A stretch of 64,000 nucleotides of DNA from Pedobacter sp. Leaf176 (lineage in GTDB: Bacteria; Bacteroidota; Bacteroidia; Sphingobacteriales; Sphingobacteriaceae). Positions 1 through 6,935 of the stretch are shown piece after piece (within the stretch, counting starts at the first letter, position 1; the number at the start of each line of letters is the position of its first letter). The stretch lies in assembly GCF_001424305.1 (NCBI RefSeq), contig NZ_LMPD01000005.1:1-64000 (forward strand), read 5' to 3'. A program made the translations under genes and the position numbers. The notes under the pieces were generated by a model. The model saw only the letters and a program-made list of their open reading frames with translations, made no database searches and was not told the DNA's origin.

Positions 1-49
1 CGACATCCGCCGTTCAGGTTTTGTTTTCCCTTCGTTTCCGTTGGGAGTG

Positions 50-80
50 CAAAGGTAAGAATCTTTTTTGAACCTCCAAA
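50..80 (-). promoter_or_regulatory. Leftward promoter A (most downstream of four)
   Basis: On the minus strand the -7 element TACCTTTG is at 57-50 and a -33 TTTG lies at 80-77, leaving exactly 19 bp between TTG and TA. This matches the Bacteroidota housekeeping consensus TTTG-N17-23-TAnnTTTG. Transcription would leave the window at position 1, so the served gene is not visible. It belongs to a series of four promoters with similar sequence after the -7 element. Confidence 0.7.
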
Positions 81-160
81 TAAAATAATTTATTTTTTAG
101 CCCCTCTCTAATTCTTAAACCCAGCTTTTCAATTCTTTCCGCTCCTTCCGAACCGGGTTG

Positions 161-190
161 CAAAGGTAATAAAACTTTCAATCTCCGCAA
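161..190 (-). promoter_or_regulatory. Leftward promoter B
   Basis: Minus-strand TACCTTTG at 168-161, with TTG at 190-188 and a 19-bp spacer. The start region downstream (GCAACCCGGTTCGGAAGGAG on the minus strand) closely resembles that of promoters C and D, suggesting one promoter unit copied several times. Confidence 0.7.
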
Positions 191-262
191 GAATTATTTT
201 AAAATAATTCTAATCCCTTTCTCTCCACTTTTCAACCTTTTCCCTTCCTCCGAAGCGGGTTG

Positions 263-293
263 CAAAAGTAGAAAAAAATCCTCAACACACAAA
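263..293 (-). promoter_or_regulatory. Leftward promoter C
   Basis: Minus-strand TACTTTTG at 270-263 and TTTG at 293-290 with 19 bp between. It lies inside the first copy of an exact 80-bp direct repeat (228-307), so it is identical to promoter D. Confidence 0.7.
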
Positions 294-391
294 CCCAGAC
301 AGCAAAATGCGGTATTTTTACAATTAGCCCTTCGAACGGACGGTTTGTCCATTCATCTTTTCAACCTTTTCCCTTCCTCCGAAGCGGGTTG

Positions 392-422
392 CAAAAGTAG
401 AAAAAAATCCTCAACACACAAA
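392..422 (-). promoter_or_regulatory. Leftward promoter D (most upstream)
   Basis: Minus-strand TACTTTTG at 399-392 and TTTG at 422-419 with 19 bp between. It sits in the second copy of the 80-bp repeat (357-436). No coding sequence is seen between the four promoters. Confidence 0.7.
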
Positions 423-436
423 CCCAGACAGCAAAA

Positions 437-825
437 GATTTTCATATCCAACGCAACTCACTAATTCTCAATAAGAAAAAATTAAACCGATTACAGAACT
501 TTTCAGAACCTTAAGTGTAACGGCGAGATTCTGCTTGTTAAAAAATTGTTATGAAATTATTCCAGACGCTTAATAGTGTATATATGTATGAATTATAGAT
601 TAGGACTGAACCCAGGTTTTGAAAATCTGCCTAGGCCATCTAAACCCGACCCAAATGGAAAACCCGCAAGGCGAAGCATGAGCCGAGGATTTGGAATGGA
701 GGGCGGGACTAAAATCTGATAGTAGCACAAGCCCTGCTTTTCTAACCTTTTATATATGTTAAAATTTGTTAACTCCTATTTAGTACCGAATTGCTTTCCA
801 TAGCTTAGCAACCAATTGTTTTATA
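437..825. other. Gene-free stretch before bamD
   Basis: No convincing ORF or RNA gene is seen. The AT-rich left part separates divergent transcription (leftward promoters to the left, bamD to the right). The part from about 611 to 743 is GC-richer and resembles a second intergenic stretch at 29636-29736; it is listed separately as a dispersed element. Confidence 0.5.
611..743. repeat. Dispersed intergenic element II, copy 1
   Basis: It shares in the same order with 29636-29736 the strings CCAGGTT, TAAACCCGACC (641-651), AGGGCGGGA (700-708) and a TGCTTTT end. CCCGACC near the left and GGGCGGG near the right are nearly complementary, so the element could fold. It looks like a REP-type non-coding repeat; the middle parts of the two copies differ. 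Confidence 0.45.
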
Positions 826-855
826 TTGATGTTATCGTATTATTAATTATCTTTG
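826..855 (+). promoter_or_regulatory. bamD promoter, near-leaderless
   Basis: TTG at 826-828, a 19-bp spacer and TATCTTTG at 848-855 match the Bacteroidota promoter consensus. The ATG of bamD begins only 4 bases after the -7 element, so the transcript would have almost no leader. Confidence 0.6.
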
Positions 856-859
856 CAGA

Positions 860-1795
860 ATGTTTAAAGTTAAACACTTAATTATTTTAGTATTTGTTGC
901 CGCTATTGGTATGGCTGGCTGTAAAAGCCGTTTTGAAAAGTTAAGGGCCAGTAATGACGTGGCTAAAAAATATCAGGAAGGTATTAGGTTGTACAACAGT
1001 AGAAATTATAGTAAGGCATTAATACTTTTTGAAGATTTGTCTCAAAAATATCGTGGGCGTGAACAAGCAGAAGGTTTGAATTTCTATTATGCGAATACCT
1101 TATATAAGCTACAAGATTATACGACTGCAAGGTATCAGTTCAAAAGCTTTGCGGATACTTACCCCGCAAGTAAAGATGCTGAAGAAGCCCGTTACATGGC
1201 CGCCTATTGCTATTATTTAGAATCGCCGGTTTTTTCATTAGATCAGGAGAATACTTATAAGGCTATTGATGCACTACAGTTATTTATAAACTTATATCCA
1301 ACCAGCGAACGTGCAGTAGCAGCAGCCAAGTACATTGCGGTTTTAAGAGGTAAACTTGAGGATAAAGTTTTCGAAAATGCGAAAATGTATTTAACTACTG
1401 GCCCAAGCAATGCGGATAATTATCGTGCAGCTGTTATTGCATTGAGAAATGCTCAAAGAGACTATCCTGATATTAAATATGCAGAAGAGATGGATTTCCT
1501 GATGATTAGATCTCAGTATATGTATGCTAAGAACAGCATTCCTATTCGCCAGGAAGACCGGTATAATGAAGCTTCAGATTTATTCAGTGAGTTTATGGAA
1601 AAATATCCTGATAGTAAATTTAAAGATGATGCAAAAAGGCTAAAATCTGATATTGACGCTGGGATAGCATTTAATAAACAAGAAATGGCTATTTTTGCAG
1701 CCGACCAGGCAAAGTATACGGAAATGCTTAAAAGAACAGGCAAAATAAAAGATACGACCAAAGTTAACAACACCAAAGATATTAAAAACAAGTAA
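860..1795 (+). CDS. bamD: Outer membrane assembly lipoprotein BamD
   Basis: BamD is the essential lipoprotein of the beta-barrel assembly (BAM) complex; it sits on the periplasmic face of the outer membrane and works with BamA (encoded here at 56129-58675). The 311-residue product starts with a signal peptide ending in lipobox MAGC (Cys21). Tetratricopeptide-like helices follow, with tell-tale segments such as YNSRNYSKALILFEDLSQKY and a later EFMEKYPDSKF. The C-terminus is Lys/Asp-rich. The ATG at 860 directly follows a good promoter. It is followed after 3 bp by the omega-subunit gene, an order common in Bacteroidota. YfiO/BamD assignment is confident. Confidence 0.93.
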   Translation: MFKVKHLIILVFVAAIGMAGCKSRFEKLRASNDVAKKYQEGIRLYNSRNYSKALILFEDLSQKYRGREQAEGLNFYYANTLYKLQDYTTARYQFKSFADTYPASKDAEEARYMAAYCYYLESPVFSLDQENTYKAIDALQLFINLYPTSERAVAAAKYIAVLRGKLEDKVFENAKMYLTTGPSNADNYRAAVIALRNAQRDYPDIKYAEEMDFLMIRSQYMYAKNSIPIRQEDRYNEASDLFSEFMEKYPDSKFKDDAKRLKSDIDAGIAFNKQEMAIFAADQAKYTEMLKRTGKIKDTTKVNNTKDIKNK

Positions 1796-1798
1796 CAC

Positions 1799-2125
1799 AT
1801 GAATACTAACAAACCTGCTGTACCAAATACTACGGTTACCAGAAATGTACACGATTTAGATAAAACTACTGATAACTTATATGAATCGTTAGTGGTTATT
1901 GCTAAGAGAGCCAATCAGATTTCAAATAACATGAAAGAAGAATTGCATGGTAAATTAGCAGAATTTGCTTCCAGCAATGATAATTTAGAAGAGATTTTTG
2001 AAAATCGGGAGCAAATCGAAATCAGCAAGCATTATGAGCGTATGCCTAAGCCTGTTCTGGTTGCAATTGATGAATTTTTGAATGAAAAAATTTACCACAG
2101 AAATCCTGCTAAAGAGCAAAAATAA
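1799..2125 (+). CDS. rpoZ: RNA polymerase omega-like subunit (Bacteroidota Rpb6/RpoZ type)
   Basis: A 108-residue protein of the Bacteroidota omega/Rpb6 family, which helps assemble RNA polymerase by clamping the beta-prime subunit. The segment with NLYESLVVIAKRANQIS (about residues 26-42) corresponds to the conserved helix of omega. The family is divergent from proteobacterial RpoZ. It begins 3 bp after the bamD stop and is followed by coaBC, a usual Bacteroidota order, and is very likely cotranscribed with both. Confidence 0.85.
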   Translation: MNTNKPAVPNTTVTRNVHDLDKTTDNLYESLVVIAKRANQISNNMKEELHGKLAEFASSNDNLEEIFENREQIEISKHYERMPKPVLVAIDEFLNEKIYHRNPAKEQK

Positions 2126-2206
2126 CATTAGCATAGCGCATAGAGTTCGTAGCACGGCGTTTTGCACATACGCTCTACGCACTACGCTTTAAACTCTTTG
2201 CCCCCA
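2126..2206. other. Intergenic repeat-rich spacer before coaBC
   Basis: The 81-bp gap holds a low-complexity series of short related words (GCGCATAGAG, CTACGC, ACTACGC), with the left half roughly complementary to the right half. An in-frame ATG at 2162 would place coaBC's start inside this repeat, which argues for the start at 2207 instead. Confidence 0.4.
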
Positions 2207-3403
2207 ATGCTAAAAAACAAAAATATAATCCTTGGCGTTTGCGGCAGCATCGCAGCATATAAGTCGGCTTTTTTGGTCCGGCTTCTGGTTAAAGCAGGTG
2301 CAAACGTTAAGGTTATTCTTACACCCGATGGTGCGAACTTCATCACACCACTTACACTTGCCACACTTTCTAAAAATCCGGTTTACACACAATATTTCGA
2401 AGAGGAAAGCGGTGTTTGGAGCAACCACGTTGAACTGGGACTCTGGGCTGATTTGATAATCATTGCACCTATCAGTGCAAATACACTGGCAAAATTAGCT
2501 ACCGGAATTTGCGATAATCTTTTAACTGCCGTTTATCTTTCCGCTAAATGCCCGGTTTATGTTGCTCCTGCAATGGATTTGGATATGTGGAAACATGAAA
2601 GTACCCAGTTTAATATAGACAGAATTACAGCCTTCGGAAATGTTGTTATTTCACCGGGAAGTGGTGAACTTGCGAGCGGTTTGTTTGGCGAAGGCCGAAT
2701 GGCAGAACCAGAGGAAATTGTATCGTTTCTAGACAACTCAATTAAAAAGTTAATGCCTTTATTTGGGAAGAAGGTTATGGTAACAGCTGGCCCTACTTAT
2801 GAAGCAATCGATCCTGTTCGCTTCATTGGGAATCACTCATCGGGTAAGATGGGATTTGCAATTGCAGATGAGCTTGCTAAACTGGGCGCCGATGTAACTT
2901 TAGTTGCCGGTCCGTCAGCTCAAAAATCAACTGAAATTTTGAACAGAGTAGACGTTACAAGTGCTGAAGAAATGTTTGAGGCTTGCAACACTTTTTTTGA
3001 AAATACCTTCATAACAGTTATGTGTGCAGCAGTTGCAGATTATAAACCTAAAACCATTGCTACTCACAAAATAAAAAAACAAGAGCATAACCTGGTTTTA
3101 GAATTGGAAAAAACCATCGATATTTTAACTTCATTAGGCAAAAGAAAAAAAGATAATCAGATTTTAGTTGGCTTCGCCTTAGAGACCAATGATGAAGAAA
3201 CGTACGCCAAAAGCAAACTGGAAAAGAAAAACCTTGACTTGGTTATTTTAAATTCATTAAATGACAAAGGCGCAGGTTTTAAATCAGATACAAATAAAAT
3301 AACTATTTTTAACAGGGCTTTAGAAAAAACAGTTTTTGAGCTGAAATCCAAAACTGAAGTTGCAAAGGATATTTGCGAAGCAATTTTAAAAATAATCAAA
3401 TGA
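2207..3403 (+). CDS. coaBC: Coenzyme A biosynthesis bifunctional protein CoaBC
   Basis: Bifunctional phosphopantothenoylcysteine synthetase/decarboxylase, two consecutive steps from 4'-phosphopantothenate to 4'-phosphopantetheine. The N-terminal flavoprotein decarboxylase domain begins ILGVCGSIAAYKSAFLVRLL and includes the FMN/substrate segment PISANTLAKLATGICDNLL and PAMDLDMW. The C-terminal CoaB domain has VTAGPTYEAIDPVRFIGN, SSGKMG and AAVADYKP. Start 2207 is chosen because its product begins right before the domain; an upstream ATG at 2162 adds 15 residues encoded by repeat-like DNA. The CoaC motif has Asp where many homologues have Asn (PAMN). The stop overlaps the next start (ATGA). Confidence 0.94.
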   Translation: MLKNKNIILGVCGSIAAYKSAFLVRLLVKAGANVKVILTPDGANFITPLTLATLSKNPVYTQYFEEESGVWSNHVELGLWADLIIIAPISANTLAKLATGICDNLLTAVYLSAKCPVYVAPAMDLDMWKHESTQFNIDRITAFGNVVISPGSGELASGLFGEGRMAEPEEIVSFLDNSIKKLMPLFGKKVMVTAGPTYEAIDPVRFIGNHSSGKMGFAIADELAKLGADVTLVAGPSAQKSTEILNRVDVTSAEEMFEACNTFFENTFITVMCAAVADYKPKTIATHKIKKQEHNLVLELEKTIDILTSLGKRKKDNQILVGFALETNDEETYAKSKLEKKNLDLVILNSLNDKGAGFKSDTNKITIFNRALEKTVFELKSKTEVAKDICEAILKIIK

Positions 3404-4293
3404 TAAAAAGGGTTATTTGTTTACTATTGGTGCTGAGTTTTAGCAGGCTAAATGCCCAGGAACTTAATGCGCGGGTACAGTTACTGGCTCCACAGATATC
3501 AAACATCAGCAAGCCAACAATAGATGCACTTCAAAAAACAATCCGCGATTTTTTAAACAACAATAAGTTCAGCAACGAAACTTACAAAACCCAGGAACGG
3601 ATAGACTGCAATTTCGTTATCACGATTAATTCCTGGGACGGTGGCTCCGGCTATACTGCCGAAGCACAAATTCAAAGCAGCAGACCGGTGTACAACAGCA
3701 GTTACAACAGTACTTTATTGAATATAAGCGATAAAAACTTCGATTTCACTTTTAACGATGGCGCGGTAATTGATTTTTCTGACCAAAATTACCTTTCCAA
3801 TATCAGTGCGCTCCTTAGCTATTATGCTTATACAATTATAGCACTCGATAAGGATAGCTTTAGTAAAATGGGTGGAACAACTTACTTTAAAAAGGCACAG
3901 AATATCATTAATCTGGCCCAGGCCTCTGGCAATTCGGGATGGAGAGCTGCAGACGGCCTTCGAAATCGTTTCTGGTTTAATGAGAACGCCTTAAATCCTA
4001 TATTCAGCGAACTGAGAAATTTTATTTACAGTTACCATTTCAGCGGTTTGGATCAACTAACGGATAACGACAAAGGTTTGATGCCAATAGTGAATGCCTT
4101 ATCAACCCTGCAACAAATGGATAAACAGAAAATCGGTTCTATCTTCCCTAATGTCTACTTTACTTCTAAAGCTGAAGAAATTACAAATGTGTTATCAAAA
4201 CTGAATGCACAGGAACGTATGAAAGCTTACAACCTGCTGTCAGAGATAGACCCGGCCAATATTGGTAAGTACGAAGGCTTAAAACAAAATTGA
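3400..4293 (+). CDS. DUF4835 family exported protein
   Basis: A 297-residue secreted protein of the Bacteroidota-specific DUF4835 family, function unknown. It starts MIKRVICLLLVLSFSRLNAQ, a signal peptide with the AQ cleavage end usual in this phylum. The start at 3400 overlaps the coaBC stop by 4 bp (ATGA), so translation is probably coupled. In many Bacteroidota the gene sits between coaBC and recN; here two regulator/peptidase genes separate it from recN. No catalytic motif is apparent. Confidence 0.85.
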   Translation: MIKRVICLLLVLSFSRLNAQELNARVQLLAPQISNISKPTIDALQKTIRDFLNNNKFSNETYKTQERIDCNFVITINSWDGGSGYTAEAQIQSSRPVYNSSYNSTLLNISDKNFDFTFNDGAVIDFSDQNYLSNISALLSYYAYTIIALDKDSFSKMGGTTYFKKAQNIINLAQASGNSGWRAADGLRNRFWFNENALNPIFSELRNFIYSYHFSGLDQLTDNDKGLMPIVNALSTLQQMDKQKIGSIFPNVYFTSKAEEITNVLSKLNAQERMKAYNLLSEIDPANIGKYEGLKQN

Positions 4294-4426
4294 TTTGTCT
4301 ATTTACTTCAAAAGACAGCCAGGTTCCCCTACGCTTTCCCTTTATTAATTTATGATGCAACATATTAATAAAAAGCTTGTCTTTTAGGCAATAACAAAAA
4401 TTTAGCTTAAAATTTATTAAAATTAT

Positions 4427-4456
4427 TTTGATAATACGAATATCTTCGTACATTTG
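4427..4456 (+). promoter_or_regulatory. Promoter of the blaI-like/M56 operon
   Basis: TTTG (4427-4430), an 18-bp spacer and TACATTTG (4449-4456) form a good Bacteroidota promoter 30 bp upstream of the blaI-like ATG. One operator lies between the two elements and a second just downstream of the -7, the expected layout for autorepression. Confidence 0.65.
4435..4450. promoter_or_regulatory. BlaI-type operator 1
   Basis: Perfect inverted repeat TACGAA-TATC-TTCGTA between the -33 and -7 elements. Assigned to the neighbouring BlaI/MecI-family repressor by position and dyad symmetry; binding is inferred. Confidence 0.7.
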
Positions 4457-4458
4457 AA

Positions 4459-4474
4459 TACGAAATAATTCGTA
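4459..4474. promoter_or_regulatory. BlaI-type operator 2
   Basis: Perfect inverted repeat TACGAA-ATAA-TTCGTA, same half-sites as operator 1, 24 bp downstream of it, covering the likely transcription start. Two sites in phase would allow two repressor dimers to bind one DNA face. Confidence 0.7.
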
Positions 4475-4486
4475 GAACTATAATAT

Positions 4487-4867
4487 ATGACTAATAACAA
4501 CATCAAACCGACTGAAGGTGAAATGGAAATTTTAAAAGTACTCTGGCAAAAAGGCCTTTGTACAGTACGTGAAGTTCATGAAGCATTAGATAAAAAGGAT
4601 TCGGGATATACCACTACACTGAAATTAATGCAGATTATGCATGAGAAGGGCATGGTTGAAAGAGACACCAATCAAAAGACACATATCTATAAAGCAATTG
4701 TAAATCAGGATAGAACTGAAAAGCAGTTGGTAAATAAAATGATTGACAATGTTTTTAATGGTTCGGCCGCGAGATTGGTCATGCAAGCTTTAGGCAATCA
4801 TACAGCAAGCGCAGATGAGATAGATGAAATTAAAAAGTATTTGGAGAAATTAGAAAAAGATAACTAA
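4487..4867 (+). CDS. BlaI/MecI/CopY-family transcriptional repressor
   Basis: A 126-residue winged-helix repressor. PTEGEMEILKVLWQKGLCTVREVHEAL followed by GYTTTLKLMQIMHEKGMVERD is the typical BlaI/MecI DNA-binding domain; the C-terminal helices serve dimerisation and usually contain the site cut during derepression. It forms a two-gene unit with the M56 peptidase 1 bp downstream. Two perfect dyads overlap its promoter, so it very probably represses its own operon. The target signal is not known: no beta-lactamase gene is nearby, and such pairs in Bacteroidota often have other roles. Confidence 0.9.
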   Translation: MTNNNIKPTEGEMEILKVLWQKGLCTVREVHEALDKKDSGYTTTLKLMQIMHEKGMVERDTNQKTHIYKAIVNQDRTEKQLVNKMIDNVFNGSAARLVMQALGNHTASADEIDEIKKYLEKLEKDN

Positions 4868-4868
4868 T

Positions 4869-6836
4869 ATGGAAACTTTAGTGCAACCACTTATCAAAGC
4901 CTTTGGATGGAGCATAATTAATTCTTTATGGCAAAGCGCACTTATTTATGGGGTTTTATTCCTGCTGTTAATTAGCCTGCCAAAATTAGCTGCCAGATTT
5001 AAGCACAATCTGGCTTTTAGTTCAATCTTGCTCATGTTTGGCTGCTTTGTATATAATTTCTGGAACCATGTACTAAAGAACATTTCTACTAAAAGTGATG
5101 TCATTGGCACGGAAAATTTAGACGCTTATCGTTACTTTAATACTGTTCCACAAAGCTTAAGCGACAAAGTGGAACAGTATTTTCCTTTGGTCGTAACTTT
5201 TTACATTATAGGAATTGTGCTCCAGATGTTTATAATCGGAAAGGGTTATAATCAGCTTTCTAAATTGAAAAAAAATAATCTAAGCAATATACCCGATGCC
5301 TGGAAAGCAATTTTCGAAAGTGTTACTTCAAACCTTAAAATTAATAAAGCGATTAAATTTCATTTATCAGATTTAATAAATGTTCCATTGGTGATCGGCT
5401 ATTTAAAACCGGTTGTATTGTTTCCTGTTGCGCTGGTTAACCAGCTGGATAACGACCAGGTCGAAGCCATTCTCATTCACGAACTTTCACACATCCGGAG
5501 AAATGATTTCCTCTTAAACCTCATTAAAACTGCTATAGAAACCTTTCTTTTTTATAATCCATTTGTTTGGATGGCTGGGAGATTCATACATATCGAAAGA
5601 GAACATGCGTGTGATGATCTGGTACTAAAAGTTACCGGAAAGCCATTAAACTACGCACATGCTTTATTGAAATTAGAATTGCTAAAAGATAAAACCAGTC
5701 CGGCTTATGCATTGGCGGCAACGGGCAAAAGCCAAAACCTGTATCAACGTATAAAAAGAATAACCAATATGAAAACCAATTATTTAAACGCCAAACAACA
5801 GATGGCTGCGATGACATTGGGCGTAGCCTGCCTGTTCTCCATCGCCTGGATAAATCCCGCTGAAAAGAAAAAAGAAGAGGATTCAGCCAAATCAAACACC
5901 ATTCAGTTAGTAACGACTTATGGTAATGGTAAAGCAGTTGTCCTGATGGATACAACTAAAAAACATAAAATTAAGATTGTAACCATCGATGCTAATGGTA
6001 AAAAAACAGAGTACAATTCTGTTAAGGAAATGCCCGATAGCCTTAGAAAAAATTTTTACCGGGATGAACTATTTGGAGGTCGTAATGCCTTTATCATTAA
6101 ATCGGACTCTGCATTTAAATTTAAAGATTCTTTGTTTAAAGCTAAAATTTATCGGGAGTTTAGTTCGCCTGAAGCCCAATTAAAATGGAAAAAATTAAGT
6201 GAAAATTTAGCAAAAGAATATTCATCACCGGAAGCACAGGAAAAATGGAAAAAATTCGGAGAAGACGTTGCACGAGAATATTCATCGCCGGAAGCACAGG
6301 CTAAGTGGAAAAAATTTGGTGAGGATGTAGCAAAAGAATATTCATCACCGGAAGCGCAGGCAAAATGGAAAAAGTTTGGAGAAGAAATAGCAAAAGAATA
6401 TTCATCACCTGATGCGCACGCTAAATGGAAAAAATTTGGAGAAGATATCGCCAAAGAATACGGCTCACCGGAAGCTCAGGCTAAATGGAGAAAACTGGGA
6501 GAAGAAATGGCTGCAAAGGTTAATACTCCGGAATTCAGAGCGCAAATTTCAGAATTACGAACTAAGGCGTTGAAAAATGGAGAGAAAATACGAATTTCTG
6601 CGTTAAGCCGCATAAATACAGATACGGCATTTGTTTTGCATAACGATAATTTTCGTGCTCTGAAAAGTAGAGATGGTGTTTATTTAATTGAAAATTCATC
6701 AAGTAAACTTAGACAAAGCGAAGAATACAAAAAGTTAAAGCAAAAATTCGACTCGGAAGTTAAAGAACTTAAAGAAAAAATGGAGAAACAGGAGAAGAAA
6801 GAGCAACCGGAGCGCACTGAGAAATCAGAACAATAA
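4869..6836 (+). CDS. M56-family (BlaR1-like) membrane metallopeptidase with a six-fold 20-residue repeat
   Basis: A 655-residue integral-membrane sensor protease, partner of the upstream repressor. The N-terminal part has several membrane segments (about 17-35, 45-65, 95-120) around a zinc peptidase domain with HELSH (His204-Glu205-His208) and the downstream EREHACDD ligand region. A last membrane segment lies near 310-325. The region after it has no penicillin-binding domain; instead six 20-residue repeats occupy residues 430-549, consensus E-Y-S-S-P-E-A-Q-A-K-W-K-K-F-G-E-D-V-A-K, followed by a charged Lys/Glu-rich tail. This is a BlaR1-like signalling protease with an unusual sensor region. 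The ligand is unknown. Confidence 0.88.
   Translation: METLVQPLIKAFGWSIINSLWQSALIYGVLFLLLISLPKLAARFKHNLAFSSILLMFGCFVYNFWNHVLKNISTKSDVIGTENLDAYRYFNTVPQSLSDKVEQYFPLVVTFYIIGIVLQMFIIGKGYNQLSKLKKNNLSNIPDAWKAIFESVTSNLKINKAIKFHLSDLINVPLVIGYLKPVVLFPVALVNQLDNDQVEAILIHELSHIRRNDFLLNLIKTAIETFLFYNPFVWMAGRFIHIEREHACDDLVLKVTGKPLNYAHALLKLELLKDKTSPAYALAATGKSQNLYQRIKRITNMKTNYLNAKQQMAAMTLGVACLFSIAWINPAEKKKEEDSAKSNTIQLVTTYGNGKAVVLMDTTKKHKIKIVTIDANGKKTEYNSVKEMPDSLRKNFYRDELFGGRNAFIIKSDSAFKFKDSLFKAKIYREFSSPEAQLKWKKLSENLAKEYSSPEAQEKWKKFGEDVAREYSSPEAQAKWKKFGEDVAKEYSSPEAQAKWKKFGEEIAKEYSSPDAHAKWKKFGEDIAKEYGSPEAQAKWRKLGEEMAAKVNTPEFRAQISELRTKALKNGEKIRISALSRINTDTAFVLHNDNFRALKSRDGVYLIENSSSKLRQSEEYKKLKQKFDSEVKELKEKMEKQEKKEQPERTEKSEQ
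6156..6515 (+). repeat. Six tandem 60-bp repeats inside the M56 gene
   Basis: Six in-frame 60-bp units encode residues 430-549 of the M56 protein. Units 2-5 are most alike; units 1 and 6 are diverged, as expected when an array expands from the middle. The encoded unit is amphipathic and probably helical, with an invariant Pro and Trp. Confidence 0.9.
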
Positions 6837-6857
6837 AAACCAAACAGATAATAATTT

Positions 6858-6887
6858 AAAACGGCGAAGAAATTTCTTCGCCGTTTT
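6858..6887 (+). terminator. Terminator after the M56 gene
   Basis: Perfect 15-bp inverted repeat AAAACGGCGAAGAAA / TTTCTTCGCCGTTTT, 21 bp after the M56 stop. A/T runs at both ends allow it to act on either strand. It separates the M56 operon from recN. Confidence 0.8.
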
Positions 6888-6920
6888 GCGTTTATGGCTA
6901 ATCTTGAAATAACTTTTTAG

Positions 6921-6928
6921 TATTTTTG
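6921..6928 (+). promoter_or_regulatory. recN promoter -7 element
   Basis: TATTTTTG matches TAnnTTTG and lies 7 bp before the recN ATG. No -33 TTG sits at the ideal distance (one at 6904-6906 is 14 bp away), so strength is uncertain. Confidence 0.4.
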
Positions 6929-6935
6929 CTTAGCT

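Larger units (their letters stand above)
228..436. repeat. 80-bp direct repeat, two copies, each with a promoter
   Basis: Positions 228-307 and 357-436 appear identical by eye and are separated by 49 bp. Each copy contains a leftward promoter plus about 35 bp of its start region. Looser relatives of the same unit surround promoter B (about 127-190) and promoter A (about 21-80). The arrangement suggests duplication of a promoter unit, not a transposon: I see no inverted termini and no ORF. Confidence 0.85.

Noticed and set aside
329..360. TTCGAAC-like word suggesting a tRNA T-arm
   Set aside because: No cloverleaf, acceptor stem or anticodon arm can be formed around it; no other tRNA-like segments were found in the gaps examined.
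228..436. Possible CRISPR array from two 80-bp repeats
   Set aside because: Repeats are too long, only two copies, the spacer is 49 bp, no cas genes, and each copy contains a promoter.
1513..1914. 133-residue hydrophobic minus-strand frame over bamD/omega
   Set aside because: Hydrophobicity is a by-product of the complementary Lys/Asp-rich codons; two well-supported genes occupy the other strand.
5632..5955. 107-residue minus-strand frame
   Set aside because: Antisense to the M56 peptidase gene, no recognisable feature.
6149..6454. 101-residue minus-strand frame with tandem repeats
   Set aside because: It is the mirror of the 60-bp repeats in the M56 gene; repetition in the coding strand keeps the antisense frame open.
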